A stretch of 64,000 nt of DNA from Marinibium conchae (GTDB taxonomy: Bacteria; Pseudomonadota; Gammaproteobacteria; Enterobacterales; Alteromonadaceae): positions 62,001 to 126,000 of the forward strand of contig NZ_JADNRN010000001.1 of assembly GCF_015595035.1 (NCBI RefSeq). Direction: 5' to 3'. The notes under the pieces are model-generated. The model had not been told where the DNA came from. It did not search any database and saw only the letters and a program-made list of their open reading frames with translations. A program made the position numbers and the translations under genes. The stretch's first letter is position 1. Every line of letters starts with the position of its first letter. Positions 13,746 through 24,106 of this stretch are shown here, piece after piece.

Positions 13746-14717
13746 TTAACTGCTGCGATTAACAGCCAGATCAGCTAGCCCCAAAAGTGCGTCTTTTGCT
13801 TTACTCTTTGGGATAGCATTTAACGCTTGTTTGGCTAAATCGGCCTCTGCTTCAGCGAGTTTACGTGTATATTCCAATGAGCCCGCTTCGCGCATGGCAT
13901 TTAAGATGCGGTCGAAGTGTGGCATGCCATTCGCATTTTCTATCGCGTCTCGAATAAGTGCAGCATCGCTGTCAGTCGTGTTTTTCATCGCATGCAATAA
14001 GGGTAGGGTAGGTTTACCTTCAGCGAGATCGTCACCAGCATTTTTTCCCATCTCATCGGCTTCGGCGGTGTAGTCTAGGACGTCATCGATAAGCTGAAAG
14101 GCCGTACCAAGATGCTTGCCATAGCTCTGCATTGCCGCTTCCACTTCGGGCGCTTGGTCGGTTAAGACAGCAGCGAGTTGTGTCGCAGCTTCGAACAATC
14201 GTGCAGTCTTGCTGTAAATAACTTCTAGGTAGCTTTCTTCAGTTGTATCTGGGTCGTTACAATTCATCAATTGCAACACTTCACCCTGAGCGATTCTGTT
14301 GGTGGCGTCGGAAAGGATATCCATTACTCGCATACGCTGTAAACTCACCATCATCTGAAATGCGCGAGAATATAAGAAGTCACCAACCAGTACACTTGCT
14401 TGATTACCAAATACAGCATTGGCTGTTTCACGACCCCGTCTTAAAGTGGATTCATCTACAACGTCGTCGTGTAGCAGGGTAGCAGTATGGATAAACTCGA
14501 TGATTGCCGCCAAGGTGTGATGCTCATCACTCTCAATACCGAGCGCTCTGGCAGATAATACTGTTAATAACGGACGTAAGCGCTTGCCACCGCTGTTAAC
14601 GATGTAAAAGCCTAATTGATTAATCAGAGCAACATCGGAGTCAACTTGCTGCTGTATGAGTTGATTGACGGCTTGCATATCAGATGCAGAAAGCGATTGA
14701 ATACTGGCTAAATCCAT
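13746..14717 (-). CDS. ispB: Octaprenyl diphosphate synthase
   Basis: A 323-residue trans-polyprenyl diphosphate synthase making the quinone side chain, the same length as E. coli IspB. First aspartate-rich motif in LLHDDVVDES and second in QLIDDVLDYTA; GGKRLRP near the N-terminus binds the diphosphate. ATG 14717 is chosen over an upstream ATG at 14765 because MDLASIQSLSASDMQAVN aligns with the E. coli N-terminus. It is divergent from rplU across about 250 bp, a conserved gammaproteobacterial arrangement. Confidence 0.95.
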   Translation of the reverse strand: MDLASIQSLSASDMQAVNQLIQQQVDSDVALINQLGFYIVNSGGKRLRPLLTVLSARALGIESDEHHTLAAIIEFIHTATLLHDDVVDESTLRRGRETANAVFGNQASVLVGDFLYSRAFQMMVSLQRMRVMDILSDATNRIAQGEVLQLMNCNDPDTTEESYLEVIYSKTARLFEAATQLAAVLTDQAPEVEAAMQSYGKHLGTAFQLIDDVLDYTAEADEMGKNAGDDLAEGKPTLPLLHAMKNTTDSDAALIRDAIENANGMPHFDRILNAMREAGSLEYTRKLAEAEADLAKQALNAIPKSKAKDALLGLADLAVNRSS

Positions 14718-14967
14718 ATAGAACTCGTTTTTACTCTTTAAATCAAACACAAAGATAGTTGGCATTAGTGTACATTAAAGTACAATAAGGTGTACAAAAT
14801 CGATGTAAATTAAGTATAAGAATCTGTCATTTCCACGGATTCTGTTGGCAATTGCGCATTAGCCCAAATAAATTCAGTTTTCCACTTGATAGATCATTAA
14901 CCTTAACGTACAATTCGCGCCCTGTTTTTTGAATTAAAGCGCCCATGTGCGCAGAGCGGAGAAATAT

Positions 14968-15279
14968 ATGTACGCGGTTTTCCAAAGTGGTGGTAAACAA
15001 CACCGTGTGGCCGAAGGCCAAACCGTTCGTCTTGAAAAAATCGAAGTGGCTCCAGGTGAGTCAATTGAATTCGATAATATCTTGATGGTTAGCAATGGCG
15101 ACGACGTTAAAATCGGCACGCCTTATGTTGCTGGTGGTAAAGTTACAGCTGAGATCGTTACTCACGGTCGTGGCGAAAAAATTAAAGTAGTTAAGTTCCG
15201 TAGACGTAAGCACAGTCGTTCTACAACGGGACATCGTCAGTGGTTCACAGAAGTGAAAATCACTGCAATCAACGCATAA
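14968..15279 (+). CDS. rplU: 50S ribosomal protein L21
   Basis: 103 residues beginning [14 protein letters not shown], the same length as E. coli L21, with a basic [15 protein letters not shown] segment near the C-terminus for 23S rRNA contact. GGAGA lies a few bases before ATG 14968. rpmA follows 15 bp downstream and shares the terminator at 15573-15600. Confidence 0.98.
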   Translation: MYAVFQSGGKQHRVAEGQTVRLEKIEVAPGESIEFDNILMVSNGDDVKIGTPYVAGGKVTAEIVTHGRGEKIKVVKFRRRKHSRSTTGHRQWFTEVKITAINA

Positions 15280-15294
15280 TAGGAGCACTAACTC

Positions 15295-15552
15295 ATGGCA
15301 CATAAAAAGGCTGGTGGTAGTACCAAAAACGGTCGCGATTCAGAAAGTAAACGTCTTGGCGTAAAGCGCTACGGCGGTCAAGAAGTACTTGCTGGTAACA
15401 TTATTGTTCGTCAGCGTGGAACTAAATTCCACCCTGGAGACAATATGGGTATTGGTAAAGACCACACTTTATTCGCTCTTACAGACGGTAAAGTGCAGTT
15501 TGAAATCAAGGGCCCGAAAAACCGTAAGTACGTAAGCATCGTTGCTGAGTAA
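15295..15552 (+). CDS. rpmA: 50S ribosomal protein L27
   Basis: 85 residues beginning [16 protein letters not shown], the same length as E. coli L27. The flexible N-terminal tail that reaches the peptidyl-transferase centre is intact and there is no cleavable N-terminal extension of the Firmicutes type. An AGGAG sequence precedes the start. The last gene of the rplU-rpmA operon, directly followed by a strong terminator. Confidence 0.98.
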   Translation: MAHKKAGGSTKNGRDSESKRLGVKRYGGQEVLAGNIIVRQRGTKFHPGDNMGIGKDHTLFALTDGKVQFEIKGPKNRKYVSIVAE

Positions 15553-15572
15553 TTCGGTTATAAGAATATCGG

Positions 15573-15600
15573 AAACCCCGCTATTAGCGGGGTTTTTTTT
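15573..15600 (+). terminator. Rho-independent terminator of rplU-rpmA
   Basis: AAACCCCGC (15573-15581) pairs with GCGGGGTTT (15587-15595) around TATTA, followed by an uninterrupted T run to 15600. Confidence 0.95.
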
Positions 15601-15614
15601 GCTTTGCAAAAACT

Positions 15615-15925
15615 AAAAGCCAGCGTTATATACGCTAGAGTTAACACCAGAGCTATAATAAGCCAAAAGCACGGTTAGCGAGATTTGAGAGAGTGCGGAG
15701 AAAGTGTAGAGAGAATGTAGTGGGAGTCCTTAGCTCACAAAAACCGCTACGAGCTCATCCATGAGGGCTTAGACAAGCACATCCATGTGCTTGTATATTT
15801 TTGTGAGCTAAGGACTCCCACTACATTCTCTGTGCTATCTCGACGTTAATGCTATCTCGACCTTAGCGTTCGTGCTTTTGGCGAACTAGCTCCATGCCAA
15901 ACTGACGTGTATAGGGCTGGCTTTT
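15615..15925. repeat. 311-bp foldback (giant imperfect palindrome) element
   Basis: The rpmA-obgE gap is almost entirely one imperfect inverted repeat. The outer ends AAAAGCCAGC (15615-15624) and GCTGGCTTTT (15916-15925) are perfect complements, and similarity continues inward with TATA and ACG blocks. The next block GCCAAAAGCAC (15662-15672) pairs with GTGCTTTTGGC near 15870-15880. Inside are perfect 34-bp arms (15710-15743 and 15798-15831). The right half also holds a direct repeat of GCTATCTCGAC (15834-15844, 15851-15861). No open reading frame of note lies inside. It resembles a MITE or foldback sequence, or a very long intergenic RNA hairpin. A shorter sequence with shared motifs is at 35659-35802. 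Confidence 0.75.
15710..15831. repeat. Perfect 34-bp inverted repeat with two nested hairpins
   Basis: Left arm 15710-15743 (AGAGAATGTAGTGGGAGTCC and on) is the exact reverse complement of right arm 15798-15831. The 54-base loop holds two smaller hairpins that both turn on CC inside ATCCAT: CTCAT/ATGAG at 15753-15764 and ACAAGCACAT/ATGTGCTTGT at 15773-15794. The result is a three-stem, cloverleaf-like fold at the centre of the larger foldback element. Confidence 0.9.
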
Positions 15926-15932
15926 CGGGCAG

Positions 15933-15961
15933 TTACGATGCTAAGCATTTACTGCTATAAT
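15933..15961 (+). promoter_or_regulatory. obgE: Candidate sigma-70 promoter for obgE
   Basis: A perfect -10 TATAAT at 15956-15961 is spaced 17 bases from TTACGA (15933-15938), a partial -35 match. It lies about 70 bp before the obgE start and just outside the foldback element, so obgE probably has its own promoter separate from rplU-rpmA. Confidence 0.5.
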
Positions 15962-16021
15962 ATAAAAGTACTAGAGTACGACTGCATTTTCGTTGTGCCT
16001 CACTATCGTTTAAAGGTTTAG

Positions 16022-17185
<1,164 letters not shown>

Positions 17186-17215
17186 GTATCGCTGGCCAGA
17201 AAACAGGATTAACCG

Positions 17216-17704
17216 ATGATATCAATGATTGCAGCGATGGCTAATAAGCGTGTTATTGGTGCTGATAATGACATGCCTTGGCACCTCCCTGCAGACTTAA
17301 AACATTTTCGTGCCACAACAATGGGTAAGCCAGTATTGATGGGGCGAAAAACCTACGAGTCAATTGGTAAAGCGCTCCCCGGCAGGCCGAATATTGTGGT
17401 AACCCGCAATGCTAGCTATCAGTTACCTGATGCCTGTGTTGTCGACTCGATGGACGCCGCAATGCATGAAGCCAAAGAATATGATGAAGTTATGATCATT
17501 GGTGGTGGAAGCATTTATGAGTTGATGTTAGCGAAGGCAGATCGTTTATATCTTACTTTTATCGACCTAGACGTTGAAGGTGATACTTATTTCCCGGATT
17601 ACGAAGCTTATGCCCAGTGGCGTGAAATCGCGCGTGAGGAGCATGTTAAGGACGATAAAAACCCCTATAACTATAGCTTTGTTACTCTTGAACGGAAGAC
17701 CTAA
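17216..17704 (+). CDS. folA: Dihydrofolate reductase
   Basis: A 162-residue type I dihydrofolate reductase (E. coli 159) that reduces dihydrofolate with NADPH and is the trimethoprim target. The N-terminus MISMIAAMANKRVIGADNDMPWHLPADLKHFR contains the Met20-loop Trp and the substrate-binding Asp. MGRKTYESIG, GRPNIVVTRN and IIGGGSIYELML are the NADPH-binding segments. It converges with the membrane-protein gene at 17740. Confidence 0.97.
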   Translation: MISMIAAMANKRVIGADNDMPWHLPADLKHFRATTMGKPVLMGRKTYESIGKALPGRPNIVVTRNASYQLPDACVVDSMDAAMHEAKEYDEVMIIGGGSIYELMLAKADRLYLTFIDLDVEGDTYFPDYEAYAQWREIAREEHVKDDKNPYNYSFVTLERKT

Positions 17705-17739
17705 GACACACTCTCATTCACTTCTACGCTTAGAAGCTC

Positions 17740-18258
17740 TCAGTTTTGTTGAGCCCTAGCTTTTCGAGTTAACCCTATACTGTAAATATAGCCAAAGATG
17801 GCGCTGAAGAATATTGATGGTGCAACGGTTAACCACAAGTTAGGTGTGTTAAATATAACATTTATTCCAATGACTAAAACGCTTTGTGTAATTATTGCCG
17901 GTACTGGAGTAAGTAACATGCCAGGAATACAAGTACCTTTGCAGGCTTTTTCTATTTCGGCAAGTGAGTTTTCAATTGTTTTAGTTGTAGCACATTCCTT
18001 AGAGAATAAGTGTGGGCTAACTAAGTTAGGTACAATGAATGGCAGACAATAAGACTTGTGCTTGAAAATATGGAAAAAAAACTCTAGGAAGAAAGTAAAA
18101 ATTAAGGTGATGGAACCGCTATATACACCTTGCACCAGAGCCGCTTTTAGCAAAGTGCTTTCATCTTCAGTAACAAAACTATTTGCATAATAAGCCCACG
18201 CTGCATAAAACGTGAAAGCAACGATACCTGAAGTTATTAAGCGGATAAAAGCTATCAT
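17740..18258 (-). CDS. Uncharacterised four-helix membrane protein
   Basis: A 172-residue protein not recognised from any named family. It has four hydrophobic segments: about 6-26, 40-62, 118-138 and 143-164. A short central hydrophilic part (about 65-112) has three Cys residues (KECATT, KACKGTCIPG) and a highly charged ENSLAEIEKACK stretch. The hydrophobicity pattern suggests an inner-membrane protein with the central loop on one side; the C-terminus GLTRKARAQQN is basic and probably cytoplasmic. The gene is alone between folA (convergent) and rpoS (about 95 bp on the start side). Codon use does not look foreign by eye. Confidence 0.7.
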   Translation of the reverse strand: MIAFIRLITSGIVAFTFYAAWAYYANSFVTEDESTLLKAALVQGVYSGSITLIFTFFLEFFFHIFKHKSYCLPFIVPNLVSPHLFSKECATTKTIENSLAEIEKACKGTCIPGMLLTPVPAIITQSVLVIGINVIFNTPNLWLTVAPSIFFSAIFGYIYSIGLTRKARAQQN

Positions 18259-18352
18259 AGGGTGTTCGTAAAATGTGTGAGCATGATGTTGTCATTTATG
18301 CCAAGTAAAGCTTAGTGTTGATTAAGCTCTATCTGAGCTAAGCTGGCAACAT

Positions 18353-19351
18353 TTATGGCTCGTAAGTAAATAGGGACTCTATATCAAGACCTTGATGTCG
18401 CATAACATCTTTCAAACGCTTTAGAGCTTCCACTTGAATTTGACGTACTCGTTCGCGTGTAAGACCGATTTCTCTGCCAACATCTTCTAACGTAGCAGGC
18501 TCATGACCTAAAAGGCCGAAGCGTCGAGCAAGAACTTCTCTTTGCTTTGGATTCAATTCTTCTAACCATTTTACAATATTCAATTTCATGTCGTTGGTTT
18601 GTAAACGACTTTCAGGCCCTGACTCTTGCTCATCGGCAATAACGTCGAGTAGTGCTTTACTTTCCTCGTCGCTGCCAATGGGTGTATCAACTGAACTAAT
18701 GCGCTCATTTAATTTGAGCATCTTCTGAACGCTGGCAACCGGTGCGTCTGCCGCTTCGGCAATTTCCTCGGCACTAGGCTCATGATCTAATTCTTGAGCA
18801 AGCTTGCGAGCCGTTCGTAAGTATAAGTTGAGCTCTTTTACGATATGAATGGGTAAACGTATCGTACGTGTTTGATTCATCAAAGCACGTTCAATGGTCT
18901 GGCGTATCCACCAAGTCGCATAAGTAGAAAAGCGAAAACCTCGTTCAGGATCAAATTTCTCAACGGCTCGAATTAAGCCCAAATTCCCTTCTTCTATCAA
19001 ATCGAGCAGAGCGAGGCCTCTATTATTATAGCGACGTGCAATTTTGACCACCAATCTCAAGTTACTGACGATCATGCGCTCACGAGACTTTAGGTTGCCT
19101 TTTAATGCTTCACGCGAAAATTTAATTTCTTCTTCGGCAGTGAGAAGAGGAGAGAAGCCAATTTCACCTAAGTAGATCTGAGTGGCGTCGAGTTGCTTTG
19201 AAGTTAATTCGGTGCTTTTGGTATTTTCTTTTTTTGCTTCGGCTTCTTCAGCTTTAAGACCGTCATCCAGTTCAAGCTCTTCATTATCATCAAGCGTATC
19301 AATTTCTATTTCGGCTTCACTTGCTTCGATATTTTTTGTTTTCTTGCTCAT
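18353..19351 (-). CDS. rpoS: RNA polymerase sigma factor RpoS
   Basis: A 332-residue stationary-phase/general-stress sigma factor (E. coli 330). After an acidic variable N-terminus (about 1-50), [22 protein letters not shown] starts region 1.2, region 2 contains [29 protein letters not shown], region 3 [13 protein letters not shown] and region 4 the helix-turn-helix [31 protein letters not shown] 19351 has AAGGTG six bases upstream and is preferred over the upstream ATG at 19393. It lies downstream of nlpD; in E. coli the main rpoS promoter is inside nlpD, and the same may hold here. Confidence 0.97.
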   Translation of the reverse strand: MSKKTKNIEASEAEIEIDTLDDNEELELDDGLKAEEAEAKKENTKSTELTSKQLDATQIYLGEIGFSPLLTAEEEIKFSREALKGNLKSRERMIVSNLRLVVKIARRYNNRGLALLDLIEEGNLGLIRAVEKFDPERGFRFSTYATWWIRQTIERALMNQTRTIRLPIHIVKELNLYLRTARKLAQELDHEPSAEEIAEAADAPVASVQKMLKLNERISSVDTPIGSDEESKALLDVIADEQESGPESRLQTNDMKLNIVKWLEELNPKQREVLARRFGLLGHEPATLEDVGREIGLTRERVRQIQVEALKRLKDVMRHQGLDIESLFTYEP

Positions 19352-19453
19352 TATTTGCACCTTGTTAGGAAGGCAGAAATTGAGTTGGCGCACAAATTTA
19401 TCGATGTTTGCTTAAGCAACACAGAAAAATGGGCTATCAACGAAAACTCAAAA

Positions 19454-20290
19454 TTAACGTCTTGGTAAAAATTTGAATGGATCAAGTGACTTACCTTTGC
19501 GGCGTATTTCGAAATGCAACATAACCTCGCCATTATCGGCGCGTCCCATTGTTGCAATCTTATCTCCCTGCCTAACATAAGTTTGTTCACCTACTAAAAT
19601 CCTATCATTGTGCGCGTAAGCGCTAATAAGATCATTGCTATGTTTAACAATAATCAGATTTCCGTATCCTTTCAGGGCATTACCTGAATATACAACTTTG
19701 CCATCGGCTGCGGCATAAATAGGGGAGTTTAGCTCACCCCGTATATCTGCCCCACGGTTTGTTCCATCGCTACCAACCACTGCTGACGTTGATTTTCCCT
19801 TAGCTGGCCAAGCCCACACAGGTTTGTTATAAGGTTTAATCGACGTTAAGGTTTCTTTTTTTGATTTTTTTCGATGATTATTTTGCTTAACGACACCATA
19901 CGCCCTAGTTTTACTAGGGTCAACCTTAGTTTCAGAAGTCTTCGTTGGATTAATCTTTACACCCTTGTTTTTGTTGTGGTTATTTTTTGGGGGAGTAGCC
20001 GTTAATTTTAAGATCTGACCTGGAAATATGTTATAGGGAGCCGATAAGTCGTTGAAACGCGCTAGATCAAGGTACTCATTACCGCTATAAAAAGCGACAG
20101 CAAAAAGCGTATCGCCACGTTGTACCGTATAGGTTTCCCCAGTGATTTCGGTGAGCGTGTTCTTTTTTGTGATATTTGTGTCTAGCGTGAGCACGGGTGC
20201 AGGCGAATGTCGGCCACTACAGGAAAGTAGCACCAAAAGACTTAGAGAAAATATAAATAATCTAATTGAAGCGCAGTAAAACTTATCCAT
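19454..20290 (-). CDS. nlpD: Murein hydrolase activator NlpD (LysM, degenerate M23)
   Basis: A 278-residue outer-membrane lipoprotein. The signal peptide ends at a lipobox LLSC with Cys24. A LysM domain (about 52-97, ETYTVQRGDTLFAVAF to FPGQILKL) binds peptidoglycan, a Lys-rich linker follows, and residues about 160-275 are an M23/LytM domain. The M23 metal site is incomplete: the first motif reads NRGADIRG without the His, and the HxH motif is reduced to MLHFEIR. This matches NlpD/EnvC-type proteins that activate cell-division amidases rather than cutting murein. Order yqaA-nlpD-rpoS is the usual one. Confidence 0.93.
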   Translation of the reverse strand: MDKFYCASIRLFIFSLSLLVLLSCSGRHSPAPVLTLDTNITKKNTLTEITGETYTVQRGDTLFAVAFYSGNEYLDLARFNDLSAPYNIFPGQILKLTATPPKNNHNKNKGVKINPTKTSETKVDPSKTRAYGVVKQNNHRKKSKKETLTSIKPYNKPVWAWPAKGKSTSAVVGSDGTNRGADIRGELNSPIYAAADGKVVYSGNALKGYGNLIIVKHSNDLISAYAHNDRILVGEQTYVRQGDKIATMGRADNGEVMLHFEIRRKGKSLDPFKFLPRR

Positions 20291-20312
20291 TTTAATCCAA
20301 ACTGCTAAGTCT

Positions 20313-20891
20313 TTATCGAATTAGAAAATAAGCAATAACAGCCAGAACTACTGTTGCCCAACCAATAATTTCGATGTATTTCTTGAGTTTTGCTTCCATC
20401 ATTGGGCCGCCATATTTCATCAATGCAGCTACCAAAAAGAAGCGCAGTCCTCTCCCTATCGTAGAGGCAATGATAAATGGCAGCAATGCCATGTGCATGA
20501 AACCCGCAGTGATGGTGAATACTTTATAGGGTATGGGTGAAAAACCTGCCAAAAAGACAACCCAAACTCCATAGTCTTCAAACCATTGGGTTGCTTGAGC
20601 TAGCTTTGCTTCATAACCCATATCAATGACTAAAGGCTGAATAAGTGATTCAAATGCGAAATACCCTAAAATGTAACCCAACACACCGCCGATAACCGAT
20701 GCGATTGTGGTAACAGCTGCAAAACGCCAAGCTTTGTTTGGTTGGCTTAATGCCATTGGGGCAAGCATTACATCTGGGGGAATCGGAAAAAACATCGATT
20801 CGGAACAGCTTAGGCCGGCAAGGTACTTTTCAGCATGTTTATGTTTTGCCCATGTGAGACAAAGGTCGTAGCATTTTTCAAATATCTTCAT
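20313..20891 (-). CDS. yqaA: DedA-family membrane protein YqaA
   Basis: A 192-residue inner-membrane protein of the SNARE-associated/DedA superfamily, YqaA branch. It has the conserved [23 protein letters not shown] re-entrant segment near the N-terminus, G-rich helix [15 protein letters not shown], and the [19 protein letters not shown] segment with the family Pro and Gly residues. DedA proteins are linked to lipid carrier/phospholipid translocation; the YqaA role is not established. Its ATG overlaps the last bases of pcm by 4 bp, so the genes are translationally coupled. Confidence 0.88.
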   Translation of the reverse strand: MKIFEKCYDLCLTWAKHKHAEKYLAGLSCSESMFFPIPPDVMLAPMALSQPNKAWRFAAVTTIASVIGGVLGYILGYFAFESLIQPLVIDMGYEAKLAQATQWFEDYGVWVVFLAGFSPIPYKVFTITAGFMHMALLPFIIASTIGRGLRFFLVAALMKYGGPMMEAKLKKYIEIIGWATVVLAVIAYFLIR

Positions 20892-21526
20892 AGCAAATCA
20901 CCAGCCACCAAAGGCACAAAGCGCACAGGTTCAATAGTGCGTTCTTTAAATGTTTCACCTTTTCGGTCGATGCATTTTAAGCTCTGTTCAGCATCGCCTA
21001 CAGGAATAATCAGTCGACCGCCATCGTTGAGTTGTTGCACTAGGGCTGTAGGCAATTCAGCAGCAGCGGCAGTGACAATGATCGCGTCAAAAGGAGCCTT
21101 ACTTGGCCACCCTTGCCAACCGTCACCATGCTTCATTGATATGTTATGAAAGTCGAGTTGATTCATTCGACGCTTTGCTTGAAATTGTAATGATTTGATT
21201 CGCTCAACTGAAAATACTTGTGCAAAAATACCGGCGAGTACCGCAGTTTGATAGCCCGAGCCAGTGCCAATTTCTAATATTTTTTTCGGCTGATTGCTTG
21301 ATTGTAGGAGAAGCTCCGTCATTTTGGCAACTATATAAGGTTGAGATATCGTTTGGCCCTGACCAATGGGCAGTGCCGTGTTTTGATAAGCTTTGTGTTT
21401 GAGTGCATCAGGAATAAAAATTTCACGGGGAATGTTGGCAATGGCAGAGAGTACTCTAGTGTCACTTACGCCCTCCTGCTCCAATAATTGAGCGAGTTGT
21501 AAACCTCTGCGTGATGATAATGCCAT
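20888..21526 (-). CDS. pcm: Protein-L-isoaspartate O-methyltransferase
   Basis: A 212-residue cytoplasmic repair enzyme that methylates isoaspartyl residues in aged proteins using S-adenosylmethionine. The SAM-binding motif I is [16 protein letters not shown], with the preceding [15 protein letters not shown] segment typical of PCMT. AGGAAG lies four bases before ATG 21526. In many gammaproteobacteria surE lies between truD and pcm and overlaps pcm; here pcm follows a 200-bp non-coding gap instead. The stop overlaps the start of yqaA. Confidence 0.95.
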   Translation of the reverse strand: MALSSRRGLQLAQLLEQEGVSDTRVLSAIANIPREIFIPDALKHKAYQNTALPIGQGQTISQPYIVAKMTELLLQSSNQPKKILEIGTGSGYQTAVLAGIFAQVFSVERIKSLQFQAKRRMNQLDFHNISMKHGDGWQGWPSKAPFDAIIVTAAAAELPTALVQQLNDGGRLIIPVGDAEQSLKCIDRKGETFKERTIEPVRFVPLVAGDLL

Positions 21527-21553
21527 ATTTCTTCCTACTTCTCTTTCGTGTGT

Positions 21554-21575
21554 AATAACGACAGTATTCGTTATT
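21554..21575. other. Hairpin or operator-like palindrome before pcm
   Basis: AATAACG (21554-21560) pairs with CGTTATT (21569-21575) around an 8-base loop, about 30 bp before the pcm start. It could be a leader hairpin or a dimer-binding site. The rest of the truD-pcm gap holds no open frame of useful length and no trace of surE. Confidence 0.35.
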
Positions 21576-21729
21576 GAGTTCGATTATTTCTATGTGTTTG
21601 CAACTGTTGCATCGGAATTATTTACTATTTCGGCGCATGATATCGCATGTCAATCCTACAGTCTTATGAAAATAAGCGACATCCATTATTTATAGGCCTA
21701 GGGGCAGATATTCTTCACCTGTCAATGTG

Positions 21730-22836
21730 CTAAACATCAAAAAGCTCTCGTACAATTGATGTTGCAAAACAACCCGATGGTAAAGTAAAACTAAGCGTTA
21801 GCTCTGTGTTGCTGAAATGCCATTCAAACTCAGTAGGCATAACGCGTATTGCTCGTCTCTCTTGCTTTAGGCCAAGTTTGTTAAGCGCCTGTGCAAGCTG
21901 GGTATGCTCTTTTAGTACATTGGTTTCGAGTGTTTTTGCCTCATTGCTTGTGTGTAATTGCCCGTCACCTACTAGCGGTGCAGTGATGTTGATATCGTTA
22001 CAAGACAAGCGCTGTTGTATGTTTTCTAGTTCTTTGGGGTCGTTAAAGATAAAAAAGCTGTTTGAACCGCTTAGCTGCATGGCATCACCCAGTTGCACCA
22101 AATTAAACTGTTGTTGCTGAATTCGTTGATGAATAACTTCATTAAATAGCCAACTGCGAATTGCTGATATGGCTAGCGAGCGTTTATTGCGATTACGAAT
22201 TGCTTCGCCTGCGATCATTTTCTGCGCAAGAGATAAATTACCACCTAATCTCATTTGTTGCTCGGTCTGCTGACCATTGTCATTTGTTACTGACACTCGC
22301 ATTTCACCAAAGCGTTGACTACCGTAATAATTAGGTGCTCCCTCGAGCTTTATTCTATTCAGGCGCTCTAGCAAGTCTTGTTCAGTAAGCCCTTTATTAA
22401 GAGATACATTTCTCAGAGTTAGTTCGAAGCGATTCGCTTTCAAAACGCCAACCCGCAATTTTCTATCGTTCCGAGTAAGCTTTACTATTCGTGCGCCATC
22501 CAGATGGAAGTTTGACCAATCAGGCTCTTTGTTGTTGGCAATATGAACCCCAAACCATTGTCGGGTAAGGGCATACTTGTCTTTCCTTCCTGCATAGGTA
22601 ATTGCTCTGAGCGGTAAGGCACTGAATTTTGCAAGTTCCTCCGCGACATAAGCGGTGTTCAGATTACTCTTTTCAACCCATAGAAAGATGTGTTCTCCAG
22701 CACCGCTAGGTTCAAAGCCTAATTCTTCTTCGACGATAAAGTCGTGCAGGTGAGTTTTAATTTGCGCGCTGCCTAGCGACGGCCCGTAAAGACGAGACCA
22801 ATGCTTCGTGCCTAATTCAGGAGTGAGTTTAGACAT
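21730..22836 (-). CDS. truD: tRNA pseudouridine(13) synthase TruD
   Basis: A 368-residue pseudouridine synthase that modifies U13 of tRNA-Glu. The catalytic Asp is in YAGRKDKYALTRQW (E. coli GQKDKHA), and GFEPSGAGEHIFLWVEKSN, NYYGSQRFG and the C-terminal LSFTLPSGCFATSIVREL are family motifs. ATG 22836 is chosen over 22875 because the family alignment begins at KHWSRLYG. The internal TruD insertion domain is present. It follows ispF by 2 bp, within the ftsB-ispD-ispF-truD operon. Confidence 0.94.
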   Translation of the reverse strand: MSKLTPELGTKHWSRLYGPSLGSAQIKTHLHDFIVEEELGFEPSGAGEHIFLWVEKSNLNTAYVAEELAKFSALPLRAITYAGRKDKYALTRQWFGVHIANNKEPDWSNFHLDGARIVKLTRNDRKLRVGVLKANRFELTLRNVSLNKGLTEQDLLERLNRIKLEGAPNYYGSQRFGEMRVSVTNDNGQQTEQQMRLGGNLSLAQKMIAGEAIRNRNKRSLAISAIRSWLFNEVIHQRIQQQQFNLVQLGDAMQLSGSNSFFIFNDPKELENIQQRLSCNDINITAPLVGDGQLHTSNEAKTLETNVLKEHTQLAQALNKLGLKQERRAIRVMPTEFEWHFSNTELTLSFTLPSGCFATSIVRELFDV

Positions 22837-22838
22837 AA

Positions 22839-23318
22839 CTAGCGGCTTGGTGATATCAGCACGACTGCGTGGCAAGCTATGCCCTCTTCTTTACCAACAA
22901 AGCCTAAGCCTTCGGTGGTGGTCGCTTTAATACTAATATCTTTCACTGAGACACCCATTGCATCTGAAATTGCTTCGCGCATAAAAGAAATATGTGGTGC
23001 CATTTTAGGTGCTTGAGCCTCTATGGTGATGTCGGCATTACCAAGGGAGTAACCTAAGTCTTTAATGCGCTGATATACCTGACGCAGCAATTCAAGACTG
23101 CTGATATTTTCGTAGCTCTTATCGTTATCAGGAAAGTGATGGCCTATATCGCCAAGAGCTAAGGAACCGAGCAATGCATCACATAGAGCATGCAAGGCAA
23201 CGTCACCATCGGAGTGAGCAATTAAACCACGTTCATGGGCAATACAGACACCACCAATTGTGATAGGGCCCATTCCCCCAAACTTATGCACATCATAGCC
23301 ATGCCCAATACGGAACAT
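22839..23318 (-). CDS. ispF: 2-C-methyl-D-erythritol 2,4-cyclodiphosphate synthase
   Basis: A 159-residue enzyme of the non-mevalonate isoprenoid pathway, converting CDP-ME 2-phosphate to MEcPP; same length as E. coli IspF. Zinc ligands lie in [13 protein letters not shown] (Asp-x-His), and [20 protein letters not shown] and [25 protein letters not shown] are signature segments. ATG 23318 has AGGAG eight bases upstream and fits the family N-terminus. It begins 2 bp after the ispD stop. Confidence 0.97.
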   Translation of the reverse strand: MFRIGHGYDVHKFGGMGPITIGGVCIAHERGLIAHSDGDVALHALCDALLGSLALGDIGHHFPDNDKSYENISSLELLRQVYQRIKDLGYSLGNADITIEAQAPKMAPHISFMREAISDAMGVSVKDISIKATTTEGLGFVGKEEGIACHAVVLISPSR

Positions 23319-23319
23319 T

Positions 23320-24105
23320 CTATGTCTCCTTGTTGTTATAGTTAAGGTAAAACTCTGCCAGTGATAAATCACAAGGGCGCGTGATTTTGATGTTACTAGA
23401 GCGCCCTTCAACAAGTTGTACTGTTGCCCCAAGGTATTCCATGGCAGAGGCCTCATCAGTAATCACTCGATTATTCTTTAAACCTGTCTCGATAGCGTTG
23501 ATCAAGGCATGCAGTGGAAATATTTGTGGCGTTTGTGCTTGCCATAGCAAATTACGGTCAATCGTTTTCTCAATAGCACTGGTGGACCGCAATGATATGT
23601 CGTGAGCTTGCGCCATTTTGATGGTATCGACTACTGGCGTTGCTAAGATGGCTCCAAAATTAGCCTCAGCTGTGTCAGCCGGCTTTTCCTCTTCAAGTCG
23701 GACGAGAGATTCATAGTGCATGAGCAATTGCTCAATTTCTTGATGCGTAATACAAGGGCGAGCGGCATCATGCACTAAGACGCCATGTGGTGAATCTGTT
23801 GCAGCATTAGCGATATCTGCATAGGCTTTTAGCCCAGCTAAAACTGAATCGACCCGATCTTTACCTCCAACGACAGTGTGTACTCTTGGATCGTTGGCGC
23901 ATGCTAGCATTTGAAAATGTTTGTCATTGGGATGCAAAGCAACAATTACTCGTTCAATGGCATCATGTCGAAGTAATTGTTCAATACAATGCTCAATCAC
24001 TGGCTTAGCATTTAATAGCAAATACTGCTTGGCTACTGCGGCTTGCATTCGTGATCCTACACCTGCAGCAGGCAGCACAACTGTATATTTGTTCAAGCTA
24101 TTCAA
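23320..24105 (-). CDS. ispD: 2-C-methyl-D-erythritol 4-phosphate cytidylyltransferase
   Basis: A 261-residue cytidylyltransferase forming CDP-ME from MEP and CTP. The nucleotide-binding loop is [19 protein letters not shown], followed by [11 protein letters not shown] and a C-terminal [13 protein letters not shown] motif. A stretch at about 135-150 ([18 protein letters not shown]) is longer than in E. coli IspD (236 residues). The order ftsB-ispD-ispF-truD with 1-2 bp gaps is the conserved gammaproteobacterial operon. Confidence 0.96.
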   Translation of the reverse strand: MNSLNKYTVVLPAAGVGSRMQAAVAKQYLLLNAKPVIEHCIEQLLRHDAIERVIVALHPNDKHFQMLACANDPRVHTVVGGKDRVDSVLAGLKAYADIANAATDSPHGVLVHDAARPCITHQEIEQLLMHYESLVRLEEEKPADTAEANFGAILATPVVDTIKMAQAHDISLRSTSAIEKTIDRNLLWQAQTPQIFPLHALINAIETGLKNNRVITDEASAMEYLGATVQLVEGRSSNIKITRPCDLSLAEFYLNYNNKET

Positions 24106-24106
24106 T

